64,000 nt of DNA from Nematostella vectensis. Lineage: Eukaryota; Cnidaria; Anthozoa; Actiniaria; Edwardsiidae. The position numbers and the translations under genes were made by a program. Numbering within the stretch: position 1 is the stretch's first letter; every line of letters starts with the position of its first letter. Under the pieces are notes generated by a model, which did no database searches, was not told the origin of the DNA, and worked only from the letters and a program-made list of their open reading frames with translations. Below are positions 47,130 through 60,124 of this stretch, piece after piece. The stretch lies in NCBI RefSeq assembly GCF_932526225.1, contig NC_064034.1, forward strand, positions 11,482,887 to 11,546,886. The letters are read 5' to 3'.

Positions 47130-48970
47130 AATCGATATTTTGTAAATGTAAGGAATTAACCATGACATGACATTACACAAACTCTGTATTTGTATTCAAC
47201 CCTCCTTTCTCAAGATACGTCTCATCCACCTGCTGCTAAAAAATGCGTTATCAAACATCCTTTACCTAACGAGCTCAGTCTCAGGTCGTTCAAGCATACG
47301 GTTTATGATCAGGATTCAGCATATTTAAACAGGTGGTTTTTAACTCAGGAAAACTATACCAAACTGAAAAAAACGTCATTTTACTAAAATAGGTTGGTAA
47401 TATTGAACCCACGGAAACACTCCTTTCAAGATGTGGAACAAGAATTTTGAAGGTGACACGAACGATGAGAGTGCGCTCGCATGGCCTTTGACTGTAGAGC
47501 ATTGTCATTTACCATTTTCTCCCGCTAACAACTCGTAAATGCTTTGTAAATGTAGTCACGAGTTAAAAAGATTCATGTCCTCGAATGAACAACGCGGAAA
47601 GGCGAAAGTTAATTAAGTTTCTTAATAATTCCCTACTCTTCTCTTCTTCCATCCCTCCACTCTTTTTTAAATATGACTCACATTCCACGGCAATCTCTAT
47701 TCTCGCTGCACTCCTGAAGATGCTAAAGATGAACACACTCCATGCTCCCATCTCGTCCAAGGTCTTGCTTACTGCACAATATTGTATGCACACGGTAATA
47801 GTAGTGTGGTTTAGTCTGGCTTTTGTGTGTGACACTCAATTGCATTGCGTAAAGGCAGGAATGTGCCTTCTCACCTGTCGGTTTCCCCTTTGATTTGTTC
47901 ATTTAAAAAATATAAAAAAAAAAAACACACACACACACACAAACGAGCAACTCAGTAGACTCCTTGGCAGCCCCCAGCGGTCGGACTCACACAACGCTCC
48001 CTCGGTGACTCCGACGGCGAAGGGCTGCGAAGGAGTAGCAAATAAGCACTTTTTTTAATTTCGAGCACAGCGAAAAACTGCACAGTTAGAAAATGCGCTA
48101 GCACGCGAGGGTTGGCTGTATGGGAGCACCTCTTATAAGAAGGTCCTATTCGGGAGGCGTGGTCAGGATTTTCTTTTAAGAAAATCTTTAATGTGGGGAA
48201 GGGTTGGAAATGACGGAAAAACATTACATGAAGCTTCAAATAAGCCCAATGCACATCTTATAGGGCCGCCGAAATGAACTTTGGCGAGCACCCCGCTTTT
48301 TATGCGAGACCGAGCATTTTTTAGATGTTGAATAAATCGAGCAGCGAGCACATCGAAAAATACAATTCGAGCACGGCGGAAAAAAAATGCGCAGGCATGC
48401 GAGCATTAGCCGAAAACTGCGGGTATATCGAAATTTCTGGGGACCAATCAGGGGCCCTTTTATAGTCTGCTGAGCAGCCTCGCTTGACACTAAAAGTGGC
48501 TGCTAAGCACTTAGTTAGTAATAGTAAACAAAGTGCAACTTTTTTTAAATTGATGCGACTTTTTGTAAAGTCTTAATGAAATTTGAGCATTTCGTCCCTT
48601 AGCTGATATACAGCGCAAGGATGAAAAATTATTTAAAAAAAGCCAAATCTGGGTATGTGCACTTTGGCCTCGCGTTATATTGTGTTTTGAAAATCAGTCC
48701 GTAATACAAGGAACCGATGGCAAGAAATCTCGAATTGCGCATTTTCCAAGTTTTTCCGTCATGTCGAAGGGGTGTGGTTCTGGAGGGTCATGAGAAGGAG
48801 AAGGAAAACGCGTATTGACTGATTGAATTATTTGTGCTGATTTTTGGTCTCATTTAGGTACAAACTTTTTATTTTCCTACCACGAGTGGGGTCAAGAATG
48901 ATGAGCGGTTAGAAGGGTGTTATAATATTCAAGAGCTTTGAGCTTTATATATTAGCCCGGCAGCATGTCT
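47130..48970. other. Intergenic DNA with (AC)n microsatellite
   Basis: A poly(A) and (AC)n run lies at about 47911-47941. The part 47950-48480 is richer in CG, with repeated GAGCACnnCG-like phrases (for example TTCGAGCACAGCG near 48060 and TTCGAGCACGGCG near 48366). It may be an unrecognised repeat. No gene is seen. Confidence 0.45.
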
Positions 48971-50227
48971 TTAAGGCGATACCGTAGACCCAAATGGCTT
49001 CATTTCGGGTGAATTTTTTTTATTATGCCATTCGATGACAATAGGATCACTCTAGATGTTAGCAAAAAATATCACCAAAATCTTAAATACTCCGCCATAT
49101 ATTCAAGAAAAACCGAATTCGAACGAGTGTAGCGTTATTCTCGAAGGCGTCAATAATCCCATAATCCTGTTTACTTAGCTCAAAGTCCCGCCATCAACAT
49201 CCGGGGAACTTAGTTTTACGGCTTTTCCCTCTAATTAGAATACAAGCGCGTCAGTATCATTATCGACGTTTTATCCGAGATTTATCCGTATTTATATCAA
49301 CTTTATAAGCGTTTACTCTAAATTTTGCATAGTTGTTAACTACGCCAAGATTAAGTAAGAATCCTTGGCTTCCTTCGAAGAAGGCTAAGCGAGAAAGAAA
49401 GCTCAAAACATAGAGTTGTCTCCGTTCGCGGTCTTTTTAAGTTTTCCGCGCTCTTCTTTTCTTCGGTGCAAGCTCGCTTCGATCTAGGCATCTTCCTTCA
49501 CTTGCACGACTAGCGCTATGACATTTGAGCGCCTAAGAGTTTTCCCGCTGCGTGAAAGCGTGCAATTGGTTGCCATACGCGGCTCTATTTGCTCTGTCTG
49601 TCGTCTGTCATTACTGTCACGCTGCCTCTAATGTCTACACAACTTCAATCCCCGATATCTCACAATCAAATTTCACCCCATCTTACTCTAAATATGTGAA
49701 TTAAAGGTACACTTCTAACCGCCCGATTCCTACGCAACTTGGCAAGCGTCTAGTATATATATTGTTCTGTCACACCGTGCCGCGGATAATCAATAGCTTT
49801 TTTTTGCTACGGACTTAATTAGCGCGTTGTAGCCAAAGAAGCAAAATTATTCCACGCCTAACTTTGACCCTTGATTATTAATCAACGAGGCTGTGTGACG
49901 TCAAATGTAGATACGGTTTGTCAGTTCAGTACATGACGAAAGATATAAAGCAGATCCCGGGAGGTTACGCGCTTTTGGTGTGTATCAATAATTCGCATGT
50001 TTAAAAGTGGTCCATTTCGCACTTCGGACGAGGCAAAAGCACTCAAAATTAAGCGCGTATAAAAAATGATCATTTTAGGGGGAAAGTACAATCATTTTAA
50101 TGATTAAAAGCTTAAAAGCTTTAAATTGATATATAGTTTGTTGGCATTTGCTTTAATCCGACGCGAGCGCGAGCGATTTTGCCGGGACGATCGGGGTAAT
50201 TACCGCTTGGGTCTACGGTATCCTTAA
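48971..50227. mobile_element. TTAA-flanked inverted-repeat transposon, 1.26 kb
   Basis: The left end TTAAGGCGATACCGTAGACC and the inverse of the right end TTAAGGATACCGTAGACCCA match except for a 2-bp gap. TTAA on both sides is the target duplication typical of piggyBac-like elements. There is no transposase frame inside, so it is non-autonomous. Assignment to piggyBac rests only on the TTAA. Confidence 0.75.
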
Positions 50228-50295
50228 TGTCATCTGATAAAAAATCACAGACTAAAGAAAAACCTAAACAGCACAATCAACTGGCCATGTTATAA

Positions 50296-50301
50296 TTTAT
50301 T
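50296..50301 (-). terminator. Poly(A) signal of minus-strand peptide gene
   Basis: AATAAA on the minus strand, about 230 bp past the stop codon at 50530. Confidence 0.45.
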
Positions 50302-50529
50302 GAATATCTGTACACATCTAAATAAAAATTGTCAACAAATCGCAATATTTAGCGGGCTCATCAAATGCACTTGTCAAATTTGCATATATGGAAATATAAC
50401 TCGTCCTTGTTTTTTCTCTGCTCTAAAATAAATCGCTGCCATGTGTCGTCGAGTAGTTTGAGACATTCGCAAGGCGGCCTATAACTGTTATTTCTGTTCA
50501 AGATATTCAGTGGTCCACTTCTGGTTGAT

Positions 50530-51872
50530 TCACTTCCGATTGAGAATTTCATCGCGCTTGGCAGATCCCATGCAGGTTTCCATGGCAATTCGGCAGAGGT
50601 TGTTGAAAGCTGATCTCTCGGACTGGGGAAAAGAGACAAAAAAAATTAAGGAACAGTCATGCCGGCATTTCACGCTCTCACACAATACCAATTCACAACT
50701 GCATCCACCTTCATCGACATATTCAAGCGAGAAAATCATCACTGGCAATACAAGATGGGGCATATTATCAAATAATGATTATGTGAAGAAGCACAAACTA
50801 CTATAGGGGAAGAGGGTTATATATGGGGTTTCGTATATGGCTATGTGTCCATTCGATAGCAGGCACGATGTGTGAAATTTTCTCAAAACCACTTTTGCTA
50901 AACATACTGCAGTGTAATGCCTATTTTCTGCACTCCTAAAAAACCTTCACTTTTTTTAAGTTAGGAAGTCACACTCTTTTGATCATTAAAACATATTGGA
51001 TGAATTACTTATTGGAAGAAATGCAAATGACAATTCAAAAGTTTTTCATAAAAAGCTCAAGAGACTCGAGAAATTAGCTGCCCCAAACCGATAAAAAAAT
51101 TTGATTTCTTACACCAAGAGAGCATATGGTTTCTTGCTTACACTTAATGTTTAGGATGGTAAAATGGCGGGTGGCGACATTCTTGAGGCTTGGAATGTCG
51201 GTAACAAATGAAAAAAAAAAAAACCTCACCCACTAAAACTGCTAAAAATATCTAGCCATAAAAAATCACTAGAGAAATCTCTAGATCAAGCGATTCTTGG
51301 CTGGAATGTCTAGCAGTTTTCCAGAGAAAATATATAGAGCAAGCCAACTGGACGCGAAAAAAATATCTTATGTAATCTACCAAATAAAAACTTGAAATAT
51401 ATATGTGTTTTATGTTTCCTTTGATTTGATTCTTTATTTTTGGTTTAATATTTGCTGTCATTTGGTGAAGCTTTTCACCGTTTGTTACTATGGAGCAACG
51501 GTTTTCGGCGGAGAATGCCGGAAAACCAGAATATTACTTAAAATCGATCGATTGTTAATAAAATTTTAGTACGCTCTTTTTTTAATATTTTCAGTTGAAG
51601 CTGTACATAAGAATAACGCCTCTCCTCTCGTCCAAAAAAAAAAAAAAGGAAACTTAATCGACATCACCCATACTTTTCCTCATTCTGAGTTAAGTTTTTT
51701 TTTTACAAGCTGTTTTCCACTGATCACTTATGTTTACAAGAAGCAATGTATTTCTACTTACTCTGTTAAGTTCTCGTTTCCCAACGTTTCCAATGCCAGC
51801 AGTAAAGCCCGCAGAGTCTTGTGGATAAAGGGCGACAACAAGAAGAACTAGGACGACGAAAGCAGCCTTCAT
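50530..51872 (-). CDS. Candidate neuropeptide precursor (FTAGIGNV-amide type)
   Basis: Two exons join in phase 0: 51762-51872 (donor GTAAGT) and 50530-50622 (acceptor TTTTCCCCAG), giving 67 residues. The N-terminus MKAAFVVLVLLVVALYP is a clear signal peptide with likely cleavage near DSA-G. Next comes GFTAGIGNVGKR; Gly followed by the dibasic site would give an amidated peptide ending in Val. The rest contains SAFNNLCRIAMETC, followed by GSAKR. A short peptide directly after the signal, a GKR site, then a tail with CxxAMExC is the plan I recall for insect SIFamide precursors, whose tail has CEVAMEAC. A TATA box lies at 51965-51972. Peptide hormone function is inference; a secreted toxin or defence peptide is the alternative. 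Confidence 0.72.
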
Positions 51873-51964
51873 ATTGAAGAGATGAGTTTAAATCGCGAAG
51901 ATGGTACGACCTGTGCGCGAAAGCGAATCTAGAAACAGTGTGCTTTCAAACTTAATTTGAGGTG

Positions 51965-51972
51965 TTTTTATA
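51965..51972 (-). promoter_or_regulatory. TATA box of minus-strand peptide gene
   Basis: The minus strand reads TATAAAAA about 93 bp before the start codon, which fits a core promoter with a short 5' UTR. Confidence 0.6.
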
Positions 51973-54534
51973 GAGCAGGGAAGTGAGTGAAAATTCCATT
52001 TTGTTATTTATTTTCAATTACTGCTCTTGGATCTAATGGACCTATTGACTGAAGCTTGACAGTTTATGGACGAAGTCAGCTGGGCAATTCCCATTATGCA
52101 GGCGCAATTTCGCATATTAGAGCGGCAAACACTGAGAATTTCGTATACAACGAGCATCATTATATTGTCTGTAAGCGTAAATTGCCTTTTTTTAGAAAAG
52201 GAAACCATCTAAATAATCGATACACAGAGCACTTTGAGGAAATTGCAGCGAGGTTATGATTTCGTGCCACTTACATCTACAAATAAAGTTAACTTCTTGT
52301 GTCAACAGAAACTGTAGTTCTTTTAGTTAACATCCCGGAACGTAGATGCAAATACATCGGAAGTTAAGTTAAGATCTAAGTTTAAACCAGAATGATAGCT
52401 TCACAAAAATTCGAGCAAAAAACCTAAAATTTGTGAGTCATTAATAACTTCGTAACATCAAGAAAGGCATTGTTTTCTTATTGTAATGTGTTGATTCTAA
52501 AAAAAACAAAATCGCTAAGGAAATGAGAAGGTTTGCTCAAAGATTACCAGAGGTTGAGATGCTTAATATATTTTTTCACAAGAAGAAAATCACCTCGCAC
52601 CTGAATTACTTAGTTTGGTTTGAGAATTTTTTCTTAATTGGCTGGACAACTTTTTTGCCAATATTATTACGAAATCGGCTATAATAAAAAATACAAATAA
52701 ATTTTAAGCAGTATTCTAGGGGAAAAGGGTTTTATGAAGACTCCTATAACCCCTGCATTAAAAACACGTCATTTTTGCACCTGGCATAATACTTGAAACC
52801 TCAGAGCCAAAACCGCTAAACAAAAGTAGCAAAACTAGCACATTCTACAAAAGGTAGCGTCTCTATTGAAAAAAAAAAAAATGCAATTATCACTATTTTA
52901 AGGTGCCTTTGTAATAAATCATATATTACAAATCATCTCTTGTTTTTAATTACAAAGAGCATTTATCTAATTTCGCCTTTATTTTTTGGAGCATCAATAA
53001 ATTTGTTTTTCTCGCGGACGGAAATTCCAGGTAAATTCCAATCCGTGGCGACACTCTGCCCTACGCACCAAGGACAAATATTGAATAACCAATACATGCA
53101 GGGACGAGGTATGCAAAATCCGCAGGTGTTCCTTAACAAGGCGGCGTTCAAGCTTTTCAATTTCTTTCGAATGGACTAGCTCTCGGCACAAGCTTAGAAT
53201 AAAACCTAACTTTAACTTGGCTTGATTTCAGGACAAAAGCTGATATCAAATATGTTATTTATCATTCAAGGAACCATTTTTGGGGGCAGATTCAAATTTA
53301 CTCAATAAAATTGGCTCGACCTTCCCACTCGTGAAGGCTTTGTTTCCTATACTTTGTATTGCGCTTCCTCATCCTTAAACAAAACGTGGGATGATTACGC
53401 AGAAGCCCACGCGCTCATGCCCATAAGCATCTTTACAAGCTGGTTCAACCACCTTCTATGTCGTTTGCGGTATGTGCTTTAATTTTGGTTTTAAAAGAGA
53501 CAATAAATAAATACTACGACCACATAACAACGTTTCTGTTAGTCTGAGAATGGCGCTTTTTTGTATTATATACCATTCTACTCCGAACTCTTTTTGCATT
53601 TGCGCTGGTTTAGAAGGATGTAAAACTCAAGTCGCCATTAACACCTGTAGTGTATCTGCACTTCTTCATGTCTTTACAAAACCACATTCGATAACCTCAA
53701 GGGACGATGTACAAGCAAGGGGTATAAGGATTTGTAATTTGTCTTTATCATCTTTCTATATATAGCTGTGATAACTAGGAACTGTGATGAAATTCGTAGG
53801 CTAATGTGTGTAGGTGTCGCTCTATGTATAAGTGTATATAAGAGTCTGCACTGAAGAAGTCTTTTTATTGTAATAAAGACGAGGAATTGGGAATGTATGT
53901 CAAAAATGGCAGAAGGATGACAGAATTCTCTCGTAAGTTCCTCACCAAACCTATCTGCGTTTTGAGGTGATAAAAGAAGGAATGATACATAGTTGGTCAC
54001 GCACTCACAGCATTGTATTTTTGTTAGAATTACTATGAGAGGTTGTACCACTAGATCGGATCATTTTCCTCCCACATGGCTAATGGCCAATCGGTTGATA
54101 AGAGTTTGAAGCTAGTGAAGGGTCCCGATCCAGAAAAGAGGCCATTTGAGTACGGTGAAACTTCAACAAACACCTGACTCATTGTTTCTGTTTCTTATCA
54201 ATTCCGATTTTTACAAACTTTCGGCACCTCAGGCTTTCGTAAGACCAGTAAGTTCCAAATGAATTGTCTCTTTTTTACAGATCGATTATAGAGTAAATCT
54301 AATTTCAATTCTCTGTTAAACATTTATTATTCTAATGTTTTCATTTCGTACCATTTACTCTAAAACTAAGTCTTTGACCCAAGTCTGAATGATATGCAGC
54401 ATTTTGATTTGCATGTAGGTTATGCTTGATTTTTTTATCCTGGCCGATAGAATTCCTAGCAAGGCATTTTTACATACCAGCGTGCAGTTTCTGTTAGGAT
54501 GCCTAGTTTTTACATGGGTCATTAATTTCTTACA
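51973..54534. other. Intergenic DNA between peptide gene and minisatellite
   Basis: This 2.5-kb AT-rich stretch shows only short, overlapping open frames without family motifs. I find no gene or repeat family. Confidence 0.45.
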
Positions 54535-54539
54535 CAGCT

Positions 54540-57500
54540 TACACCTTTGACAGTATAAGACAAGCGCAAAGGTAGAGAGGGCATGGGAAAGGCACCAAGT
54601 ACTTTGACAGTACAATACACGCGCAAAGGTAGAGAGGGCATGGGATAGACGACACGCACATTGACAGTATAAGACACAAGACACGCGCAAAGGTAGAGAG
54701 GGCATGGGATAGACGACACGCACTTTGACAGTACAAGACACGCGCAAAGGTAGAGAGGGCATGGTATAGGCGACACGCACTTTGACAGTATAAGAAACAA
54801 GACAATCGCAAAGGTAGAGAGGGCATGGGATAGACGACACGCACATTGACAGTATAAGACACAAGACACGCGCAAAGGTAGAGAGGGCATGGGATAGGCG
54901 ACACGCACTTTGACAGTACAAGACACGCGCAAAGGTAGAGAGGGCATGGGATAGGCGACACGCACATTGACAGTATAAGACACAAGACACGCGCAAAGGT
55001 AGAGAGGGCATGGGATAGGCGACACGCACTTTGACAGTACAAGACACGCGCAAAGGTAGAGAGGGAATGGGATAGGCGACATGCACTTTGACAGTACAAG
55101 ATACGCGCAAAGGTAGAGAGGGAATGGGATAAGCGACATGCACTTTGACAGTACAAGACACGCGCAAAGGTAGAGAGGGCATGGGATAGACGACACGCAC
55201 TTTGACAGTATAAGACACAAGACACGCACAAAGGTAGAGAGGGCATGGGATAGGCGACACGCACTTTGACAGTATAAGACACAAGACACGCGCAAAGGTA
55301 GAGAGGGCATGGGATAGGCGACATGCACTTTGACAGTACAAGACACGCGCAAAGGTAGAGAGGGCATGGGATAGACGACACGCACATTGACAGTATAAGA
55401 CACGTGCAAAGGTAGAGAGGGCATGGGATAGACGACACGCACATTGACAGTATAAGACACAAGACACGCGCAAAGGTAGAGAGGGCATGGGAAAGGCACC
55501 AAGTACTTTGACAGTACAAGACACGCGCAAAGGTAGAGAGGGCATGGGATAAGCGACACGCACTTTGACAGTACAAGACACGCGCAAAGGTAGAGAGGGC
55601 ATGGGATAGACGACACGCACATTGACAGTTTAAGACACAAGACACGCGCAAAGGTAGAGAGGGCAAGGGATAGGCAACACGCACTTTGACAGTATAAGAC
55701 ACAAGACACGCGCAAAGGTAGAGAGGGCATGGGATAGACGACAGTACAAGACACGCGCAAAGGTAGAGAGGGAATGGGATAGGCGACACGCACTTTGACA
55801 GTATAAGACACAAGACACGCGCAAAGGTAGAGAGGGAATGGGATAGGCGACAGTACAAGACACGCGCAAAGGTAGAGAGGGAATGGGATAGACGACACGC
55901 ACTTTGACAGTATAAGATACGCGCAAAGGTAGAGAGGGCATGGGATAGGCGACACGCAATTTGACAGTATAAGACAAGCGCAAAGGTAGAGAGGGCATGG
56001 GATAGGCGACACGCACTTTGACAGTATAAGACACGCGCAAAGGTTTAGAGGGCATGGGATAGGCGACATGCACTTTGACAGTATAAGACACGCGCAAAGG
56101 TAGAGAGGGCATGGGATAGGCGACACGCACATTGACAGTACAAGACACGCGCAAAGGTAGAGAGGGAATGGGATAGACGACACGCACATTGACAGTATAA
56201 GACACAAGATACGCGCAAAGGTAGAGAGGGCATGGGATAGGCGACATGCACTTTGACAGTACAAGATACGCGCAAAGGTAGAGAGGGCATGGGATAGGCA
56301 ACACGCACTTTGACAGTATAAGACATGCGCAAAGGTAGAGAGGGCATGGGATAGGCGACACGCACTTTGACAGTACAAGACACGCGCAAAGGTAGAGAGG
56401 GAATGGGATAGGCAACACGCACTTTGACAGTATAAGACACAAGACACGCGCAAAGGTAGAGAGGGCATGGGATAGGCGACATGCACTTTGACAGTACAAG
56501 ACACGCGCAAAGGTAGAGAGGGCATGGGATAGGCGACACGCAATTTGACAGTATAAGACACGCGCAAAGGTAGAGAGGGAATGGGATAGGCGACATGCAC
56601 TTTGACAGTATAAGACACGCGCAAAGGTAGAGAGGGAATGGGATAGACGACACGCACTTTGACAGTATAAGATACGCGCAAAGGTAGAGAGGGCATGGGA
56701 TAGGCAACACGCACTTTGACAGTATAAGACACGTGCAAAGGTAGAGAGGGCATGGGATAGGCAACACGCACTTTGACAGTATAAGACACGCGCAAAGGTA
56801 GAGAGGGCATGGGATAGGCAACACGCACTTTGACAGTATAAGACACGCGCAAAGGTAGAGAGGGCATGGGATAGGCGACACGCAATTTGACAGTATAAGA
56901 CAAGCGCAAAGGTAGAGAGGGCATGGGATAGGCGACACGCACTTTGACAGTATAAGACACAAGACACGCGCAAAGGTAGAGAGGGCATGGGATAGGCGGC
57001 ACGCACTTTGACAGTATAAGACACAAGACACGCGCAAAGGTAGAGAGGGCATGGGATAGGCGACACGCACTTTGACAGTATAAGACACAAGACACGCGCA
57101 AAGGTAGAGAGGGCATGGGATAGACGACACGCACTTTGACAGTATAAGACACAAGACACGCGCAAAGGTAGAGAGGGCATGGGATAGACGACACGCAAAT
57201 TGACAGTACAAGATACGCGCAAAGGTAGAGAGGGCATGGGATAGGCGACACGCACTTTGACAGTACAAGACAATCGCAAAGGTAGAGAGGGCATGGGATA
57301 GGCGACACGCACTTTGACAGTATAAGATACGCGCAAAGGTAGAGAGGGCATGGGATAGACGACACGCAAATTGACAGTACAAGATACGCGCAAAGGTAGA
57401 GAGGGCATGGGATAGGCGACACGCACTTTGACAGTACAAGACAATCGCAAAGGTAGAGAGGGCATGGGATAGGCGACACGCACTTTGACAGTATAAGATA

Positions 57501-57993
57501 CGCGCAAAGGTAGAGAGGGCATGGGATAGGCGACATGCACTTTGACAGTACAAGACACGCGCAAAGGTAGAGAGGGCATGGGATAGACGACATGCACTTT
57601 GACAGTACAAGACACGCGCAAAGGTAGAGAGGGCATGGGATAGACGACATGCACTTTGACAGTACAAGACACGCGCAAAGGTAGAGAGGGCATGGGATAG
57701 GCGACACGCACTTTGACAGCACAAGACACGCGTAAAGGTAGAGAGGGCATGGGATAGACAACACGCACTTTGACAGTACAAGACACGAGCAAAGGTAGAG
57801 AGGGCATGGGATAGGCGACATGCACTTTGACAGTATAAGACACGCGCAAAGGTAGAGAGGGCATGGGATAGGCGACATGCACTTTGACAGTACAAGATAC
57901 GCGCAAAGGTAGAGAGGGAATGGGATAGGCGACACGCAATTTGACAGTATAAGACACGCGCAAAGGTAGAGAGGGCATGGGATAGGTGACACG
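54540..57993. repeat. 3.4-kb minisatellite, 57-bp unit
   Basis: About 60 units contain CAAAGGTAGAGAGGGCATGG, GATAGGCGACACGCACTTTG and ACAGTATAAGACACGCG. A 7-bp longer form (64 bp) duplicates AAGACAC. Short forms lack 12 bp (for example near 55740 and 55850). The minus strand is free of stop codons in all three frames, which yields a false frame of 1156 codons. The 7-bp insertions shift that frame many times, so protein-level conservation is absent. Confidence 0.95.
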
Positions 57994-60059
57994 CTATAAC
58001 GAGCTAAATTTCACTTTGCTAAGATTGACTGATAGCAGGCCTCCTAGATTTAGCGAGTAAAGAAGGTACCCAATATTTACTTGTTTTCGGTTTTTCGAAT
58101 ATTCGTGGAACTACTATATTATTTCGTCTTGGTATGTTAGAATGAAAACTCCCAAGAGTTTCGCATGTTCGAGAAGAGATTTGAAATAAAAAATGGATCC
58201 TAAAGATATCCAGAGTCTTTGCTTAATACCCTGAGAAATGACGTTAAGACGACAAAATTCGTTCGACTTTTCTATTTATCTTTAAACCTCTTTGTTGTCT
58301 TATATACAACGCCGCATCCGAACGGGTCTCACACTTGTTTAAACTAAACTTTTTACCCAAGAAAAAGTGAAGCAGTTAAGGCCTAAATTTAACGGCGTAC
58401 TAGTGTAGCATACTGTGCCGATCTTGAAAGGTTTGACGGGTAATGCGACGTTAGCACGGAATGTAATTAAATAAGAAGCACATTCACTTTAAAGCCGCTC
58501 CATGGTCGATCCTCGACCGAACCAGAATGGTGCGACTTTGGCCTTAATTAATTTTGCTCCGGGTTCCGAAAATCAAAGCGTCACTAATTGTATTATGAAA
58601 AAAAAGTTTGGTTTTCATATCACGTAATTTGCGTTTCTACTTAAGACTCTTGTTGTTTGAATGCCTGGCGGAAGAAGTAGGGAAAGCGATTTAGCGGCCT
58701 TTAAAAGACCGACTTCGGCCACTCGCGTGACGAATCTTTTACTGTCGCTAAAAAAATCCAATGCGAATGAGATGATATACTTCTAAACTAAAACCAGTAG
58801 AACGTCACCCATAAACTGTCACTTGTATTCAAATAGAATTTCCATGGTTCTTCTAAGACTACCTTTATAACATAGGATATAGCATCATTTCTTTTACAGA
58901 ATAAAAAAGAGGTATTTGCTTAATTGCGTGTTAAAAATGTTAGGATGATGTTTTTATCTTTTTAATGATACCGGGATCAGAGAATAAAAATAATTGTTAG
59001 TTAGCCGGCAGTGCTCTTCGTCATTATTTCATGAATGGCTAGCTCTTACGGAAGTAATTGCATTGCCTGCATTACCCCTCGGTTAATAATTAGCATTAGT
59101 TTCGTATTTGTTATTTAACAGGGTAATATGCGCTCAATAAAAATATAGTAAAATGGGTTGATGATGTGTAGTTATAGCCGAAAAAAGCATTATAGATGTT
59201 ATTAACGCCATATATTCGTAGAAATTAACATAGTGTCTCATTTCTTGATAATAGAAAAAGCAGCTTTTTCATGAGGATATCTGTATAGGAAGCTAAGCTC
59301 TCCCATTTCCCAGGCTCTGACTTTGCAGAATGTACAACATATTACTTTATTGGCGATAAGTGTCGCATTTTCCTGTTGCGGGAACTCACTTTTTCGCCTT
59401 TTTTTCCATTTTTGAGTTTTGATACTAAATCAATTTCTGCATGTGGCTATGTTTTGAAATTCCATTCCTAGGTTAACTGGGACTTAAAGCATGTAATAAT
59501 GATGACAAAAACATAAAATGTGTGAACTGAAGTGCATGAAACTCTGACTGTTTCTTTTTATGTTTTACTTCATAAAAGTGCGGAGGTCCTGCGGTCATAC
59601 TTGGCTATTACAATTTCCAGCATTTAGAACGCGTTGTTAAGATACTTTAAAGAGTTCTAGAATTGCTTGCAAATGCAAAACGGTTTGGTTATATCATATA
59701 ACTTGTCTCCTTGAAAGTGACACCAATAACGGCTGCGCATACAAGACAAATATATATATTTTTTTTGCCCGCACGAAACAGGGAGCGTAAAGCCATTATA
59801 TTATTGTTTTCGGGGGAGAGAATTCAATAGTACCATTTACTAAAAAAAAGGAGAACCACATTTATTAAGACTGTGCAGTTTTTAATGCTTTACCGCCGGC
59901 AGCACATACTCCATTACGACTTGGAGGATGTTATCGCCAAATAATGAGCATTCGCTTCTTTTGGATGGCATCCTTTCCCCTATACATATTCTTTGCAAGG
60001 GGGCAAAAGCGGTGCAAAAGCGCATCCTGTGTTTATAGACGACTAGTAAGCGGAACGCA
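57994..60059. other. Intergenic DNA
   Basis: This 2-kb AT-rich stretch carries no gene, element or RNA that I recognise. The promoter of the plus-strand peptide gene lies at its right end. Confidence 0.45.
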
Positions 60060-60066
60060 TATAAAC
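60060..60066 (+). promoter_or_regulatory. TATA box of plus-strand peptide gene
   Basis: TATAAAC lies 59 bp before the start codon. The start codon sits in a strong context, GCCACCATGA. Confidence 0.6.
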
Positions 60067-60124
60067 CAAGCGCGGCGAGGTGAGCGTTACATTCGACCAC
60101 CTTGAGAAGTCTAGCTTGGCCACC

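Noticed and set aside
50361-50639. A 92-codon frame overlapping the last exon of the minus-strand peptide gene
   Set aside because: It is in another frame, runs into the 3' UTR and lacks a matching splice phase. The phase-0 frame with the cysteine motif is preferred.
54522-57992. A 1156-codon open frame on the minus strand, with other long frames nested in it
   Set aside because: It is a tandem 57-bp repeat without stops in any minus frame. The encoded repeat changes between three unrelated peptides as 7-bp insertions shift the frame. No start, signal or domain supports a protein.
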